Assembly (NCBI GenBank): GCA_033032175.1
Contig: CM065322.1
Span: 9,424,001 to 9,488,000 of the forward strand
Length of the DNA: 64,000 bases
Direction of reading: 5' to 3'
Source: Saturnia japonica
Lineage: Eukaryota > Arthropoda > Insecta > Lepidoptera > Saturniidae
Both the position numbers and the translations under genes were made by a program. Under the pieces are notes generated by a model. It ran no database searches and was not told where the DNA came from. It worked only from the letters and a program-made list of their open reading frames with translations. How positions within the stretch are numbered: the first letter of the stretch is position 1; each line of letters begins with the position of its first letter. Positions 59,985-64,000 of the stretch are shown in pieces.

Positions 59985-61320
59985 TTTATAACTTTACTTT
60001 ACTATAATGTTATGTTACTTTACAAATAGTAAATATTTAAAACTTCAAGGTAGAATGACTTGTAGCCGCTTATATACATCGAAGATTTAATCATTTTTAT
60101 TCCTGGTAATTAACACATACATACTATAAAACTGTTTTGGAAATTACTCCACATCAGGTTAACATTTTTTATTTATTTTATCTAATAATAATGGGAAGAT
60201 ATAGAGTTTCGAGGGAAACTGGGAAACACAAAAGACTACAAAAAATCGTGACTACCCGTGCGGTATCAACGTATGTATATTCACATAATTCACAATGACT
60301 CTACATAGTTTTTCCAGTATTAGTGGATTTTACTCTATAAAATAAATTAGAGACTTGTGTACCCTAACATGATTTTGATAAGGGAAGAATGTTACTTTGG
60401 TGTAAAAAATTCGATTAAAAATAATACTTCAAAGCATATTTCACATGTCTCTTCGCGTACTAGTAATAAATCCTTGTTTTTATGCAACGGGGTCGCTAGT
60501 TCGAACCCCGTATGGGACAAACCTTTGTGTTATGATTTATCATCAAGACTCTATTGTGATTTTAAATGATAAAGACCTATTTATATATATATGTCACCGA
60601 ATAATTATAAACTGTCGATAGACTGTGAACGGAAACTACAATTTGCAATCTAACGGTTACATTTTCATAGGTTAATAAATTAACCATGTCTAGCTGATTG
60701 CACACTGGATAGGTTTGGTTAGGTTGAAACTGCGATCATAATGCACGAGCCGAGTAAGCGAAGCGTGCGGGCCACGGTAGCGGCCAGCGAGAGCCTAGAA
60801 ATAAATTTAGTTCTTGATAATTCATATTTTGCAAGTCCTATTATAATATCAAATATGCACAATTATTTAAAAGTTATTTACCTCATAAATTGAAAAAAGT
60901 TATCGACAATTGACAATCTCACTGGATTAAACTTAACAGTGCGTACGGTTATTCCGTCAACTACTATAATAATAATAATATTATAAACGCGTAAGTTTGT
61001 GTATGGATGGATGTTTGTTACTCTTTCAAGCAAAATCTATTAAATAAATGTTAATGAAATTTTACAATAATATAGATTATACATCACAATAACATATAGG
61101 CTATAATTTATAAAGATATTGTGTGAATCGTCCAAAATATAACGATAAGTGTCAAGTAAGTGGGAATAAATTCTGTCATCTGTGAATTATTCTGGCGTGC
61201 GCTGAAAAAACCGTTAGAGATACACGTATATAATGTATTACAGCATATAACTATTTTTGATATGTAAGCCATTATCGCCAAAATAGTGAACCATAAAAAC
61301 AATAAAAATTGTTAATTTAT
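59985..61320. other. Mostly unrecognised; includes a tRNA-like B-box motif
   Basis: GGGGTCGCTAGTTCGAACCCCG at 60489-60510 resembles a T arm with B box, but no A box or acceptor stem was found, so it is likely a SINE relic. GC-rich GTGCGGGCCACGGTAGCGGCC at 60765-60785 and (ATA)n near 60966 are unexplained. Confidence 0.35.
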
Positions 61321-61326
61321 TAAATA

Positions 61327-61935
61327 CTAGCTATGCCCCGCGGTTTCACCCGCATATAATTTAGAAGAAATGACTGATTGATGATTTATAATATGTACTT
61401 TATTAAAGACAATATTTTTATCGGGTGTCCAGATGGTCACATCGCGACATCGCACGTCTCGTTCGCGTCGTTAACTACTATAGACATAGACCCGAGTCGA
61501 GTGTTGAATTATTTTAATTTTGTATTATCTCTCAAACTATGCATCTAAATAACATGCTGAAAAAGACGAAGTTTTGCAAAGTACTGTATTGTGGCTCATG
61601 TATAAGAGATTGCTCACTTTTTTTATAATATATATACTAATGGCCAATATTTTTGAAGAACGATATATTGACTTATCATTAACCATTAAGCCAGCGCATG
61701 CGGCTAAAGCAGTTCGCGAGGGCTTCGACTTTCGACTTGCGTAATAAAAATCAATATTTAAGGCTAGCTAGACACTGTAGCCTAATGTTATATAAACCTA
61801 TACTATTCATCGTGAGTCTGGCTGTCATAAAAAAAAGAATTATTCGAATCCGACTGGCAATTCCAGAGATTAGTGTGTTTAAACAAACAAACAAAAAACT
61901 TTTTCACTTTATTATGTTATTAGTATTAGTATAGA
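61327..61935 (-). mobile_element. Helitron, family A (uninterrupted copy)
   Basis: CTAGCTATGCCCCGCGGTTT (3' end, +) to TTAGTATTAGTATAGA (5' end, +). Colinear with 30064-31171 minus the nested insertion. The 78-residue plus ORF at 61698 is internal and not a gene. Confidence 0.75.
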
Positions 61936-61959
61936 TTTTATATGTTTTTTTTAAATATG

Positions 61960-62608
61960 GAATGATTCGTATAATTTATAACCAAACTGTTTTAGTCCTT
62001 ACCCGTTTCAAATTTCGAACTCTACGTAGGGACTAGGCCTCATAGGGATGAGGCCGTGTCCTAAAAGTATATAACCTATTTATGCTTAGAAACCTTCAAA
62101 TGAGAGGTATTAATATAGTACGGTGATTTTCGAGACATTCCAATTTTAAAGAGTTGCTTATGTTTTCAGGTAAGTTCAACCTTTTTTGAATAAAATCGGA
62201 TTGACTTTTCAAACATGTGTCAAAATAAAATGTAATTTAAATCAAACGCACTAAGGAGTATTGATGTCAACTTCGAAGCAAATAACCGTCAAAATAACTT
62301 TCTACCCCTTTTTTGACCCCTTGAATTTCAATAAAATACAATACACATTTTCCATCAATTCTGTTAAAAAAGGTTTATGCAAAATTTAAAGTAGATTAGA
62401 CTTAGGAATCACGTTGTCCCATACAAACTTTGCCCCCCCCCTTAAACCCCCTTAGGGGTACAATTTTGAAAAAACCTATCTTATCGAATGCCTATGTCAT
62501 ATAAAGAACACATCCTCCAAGTTTCAGGTCTCTACGATCAGCAGTTTAGGCTGTGCGTTGATCCGTCAGTCAGTCATTCAGGACAAAGCATTTTATATTT
62601 ATAGATAG
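61960..62608 (+). repeat. Retroposon tail, family J
   Basis: Second copy of 31200-31806, with a poly(C) tract near 62432-62440 and the end GATCCGTCAGTCAGTCATTC then TATAGATAGATAG. Immediately downstream GCAGACGAAGTCGCGGGCAT-AAGCTAG (ending 62681) looks like another Helitron 3' end. Confidence 0.6.
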
Positions 62609-62802
62609 ATAGGGCCTTGGAAAAATAAATAAGCTATTCGAAGGACTAATCCTGTGCAGACGAAGTCGCGGGCATAAGCTAGTATAAAATATAAGTTGTG
62701 TTTGCCACAGTATAGTGTTTGCCACAGTATAAGCTATTCTTGTGAAATGGTTGTGTGTATTTATTTATTTAGTTAATAATGGTTAGTTACTTTTATTAAT
62801 CT

Positions 62803-63065
62803 AAGCGACGCGAGGTAGGGTACAGAGAAAACTCTTAGGAGATTTCTCTCTACTTGGGGCATCTCGACTGGTGGAATACCTTCACTCTACACAGGATCGT
62901 ATCCAAATAAACTTGTGTTGTGTTCCTGTAGTGGTAGGGCTTCCAGAGCTCCTTCGTTTAGGGGAGTTCAATTCCTATCGTATTACGAGCGTCCATAAGG
63001 CTGCGGTAACCGCTTACCATCAAATGAACCATTTGCTTGTTTCACCTTATTTCGATGAAAAAAAC
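62803..63065 (+). repeat. SINE-like element (family S)
   Basis: GCGACGCGAGGTAGGG, ATTTCTCTCTACTTGG, CTCGACTGGTGGAATACC, AATAAACTTGTGTTGTGTTC, ATAAGGCTGCGGTAACCGCT-TACCATCA and TTGCTTGTTTCACC: a ubiquitous moth repeat. The 162-residue ORF starting at 62871 begins in the SINE and runs on through flanking DNA; it shows no protein signature and is rejected as a gene. Confidence 0.65.
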
Positions 63066-63597
63066 ATTAATATTATTTTTCTCAAAGTTAACTCTAATAT
63101 CGGTTTTGTGAAATATTTTTTTTATTATTGTGCATCTCGGCTAGGATATGATATTGCATTGCGAATATTACACGATTTGATACAAAATACAATAGTTAAA
63201 ATGTTTATCGACAATAACGATCGACGGTTCACAGATGTTGTAACAAAGGAATCTGAATGTCGATCGTGTTGGGGGGCAGACCTTGCCGTATCTCCCCGAG
63301 AGCCTAAAAAACTTATATGGAGTACGTATATAGTCGTATTGTTCGCACGGCCTTCATGATATTGCTAATGACTGTGGGATTATGATACGATCTCGGCAAA
63401 ACTTGCGACCTTCGGGTCAATTCACATTATTGTTAAAAGCTTTTCGGTTGGTGGAATGTCGTTTAATTTAGATTCATATGGTAAGCCAGGTTTGTCTTTA
63501 CATGTTTGGATAAGAGTAGAGATTTTAGATTATCCAGTTCTAGTGTTGTTTACGGCGTTTATAACTTCTACTGATATTTTATTTAGTTATTTTAAAA

Positions 63598-63798
63598 CTA
63601 GCTTCTGCTCACAGCTTCATCTGTGTGGGCTTCACAGATGGGTTCAGAAAGAAATAAAAATATATCATTTATTGGAATAAAAAGTATCCTATGTGTTAAT
63701 GCAGGCTAGTTCCAAATTTATTCAGCCGTTTTTGCGTGATTGTTTGATTGATTGAGTTCCAAGCATACAAACTTTCACATTTATAATATTAAGTAGGA
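63598..63798 (-). mobile_element. Short Helitron, TCCTACTT end
   Basis: On + CTAGCTTCTGCTCACAGCTT to AACTTTCACATTTATAATAT-TAAGTAGGA. On the minus strand the element starts TCCTACTTAATATTATAAATG and ends GCAGAAGCTAG. Interior TTCAGCCGTTTTTGCGTGATTG is a hallmark of this very abundant lepidopteran family. Confidence 0.65.
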
Positions 63799-64000
63799 TT
63801 ACAAGGATAACTTACATAAATCAACTTTAAAATAACCTAAAGGTAATACTGAAGGCTATTTCAAGGTTTTTATAAACAGAAGATAATAATAATAGAAGGG
63901 AAGTTAGATCGGTTGAATGTTATAAATAGAAATAAAAGAGAATTCAAAAACAATGCAGATCTTAGTTTATATTTAAGTGAGGATGCGGTAGTGTTAGACA

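Noticed and set aside
60489..60510. Possible tRNA gene (B-box-like GTTCGAACC)
   Set aside because: No A box, anticodon arm or acceptor stem can be folded around it.
62871..63359. 162-residue ORF, second longest on the plus strand
   Set aside because: The first third is SINE-like DNA also found at 7945-8225, and the rest shows no protein signature. Length is explained by chance within and next to the repeat.

Overview
The window looks like AT-rich lepidopteran (moth or butterfly) nuclear DNA. It has one split gene with spliceosomal introns, one long transposase-like reading frame, and a dense layer of repeats of the kind common in Lepidoptera. These include Helitrons that start TC and end CTAG, pieces of LINEs, tRNA-related and other SINEs, and a decayed mariner. 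Organism assignment is inference from these families. There are no operons, CRISPR arrays or prokaryotic signals.

Region 1 (about 1.3-18.1 kb) is a single gene on the + strand. Three exons (1340-1520, 7535-7727, 17901-18042) join in matching phases (1, then 2) to give a 171-residue secreted protein with the cysteine pattern of the insect DM4/12 family. Its introns of about 6.0 and 10.2 kb are filled with repeats. Intron 2 holds a 1.39-kb segment present twice at about 99.4% identity. The second copy sits between 114-bp direct repeats and starts inside a SINE that is complete only in the first copy, so its origin can be traced. It also holds a threefold tandem repeat of a LINE tail and an R1-type LINE fragment.

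Region 2 (about 18-53 kb) shows no confirmed gene. It holds LINE fragments (22.1-24.1, 32.3-34.3 kb), a tRNA-derived SINE (29.6 kb), a Helitron with a second Helitron nested in it (30.1-31.2 kb), further repeat copies and a foldback hairpin (45.2 kb).

Region 3 (53.4-55.6 kb) has the only long ORF: 723 residues, single exon, no stops. It has a basic N-terminus, Cys/His clusters and a D...D(33)E arrangement expected of an RNase H-fold transposase. It is either a young or mobile element or a domesticated gene. I could not see terminal inverted repeats.

Region 4 (55.6-64 kb) holds a cluster of weak ORFs at 57.3-58.9 kb, a second copy of the Helitron/tail composite (61.3-62.6 kb) that preserves the empty site of the nested insertion, a SINE and a Helitron. 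The genes do not form a pathway; the window is mainly a record of successive transposition.
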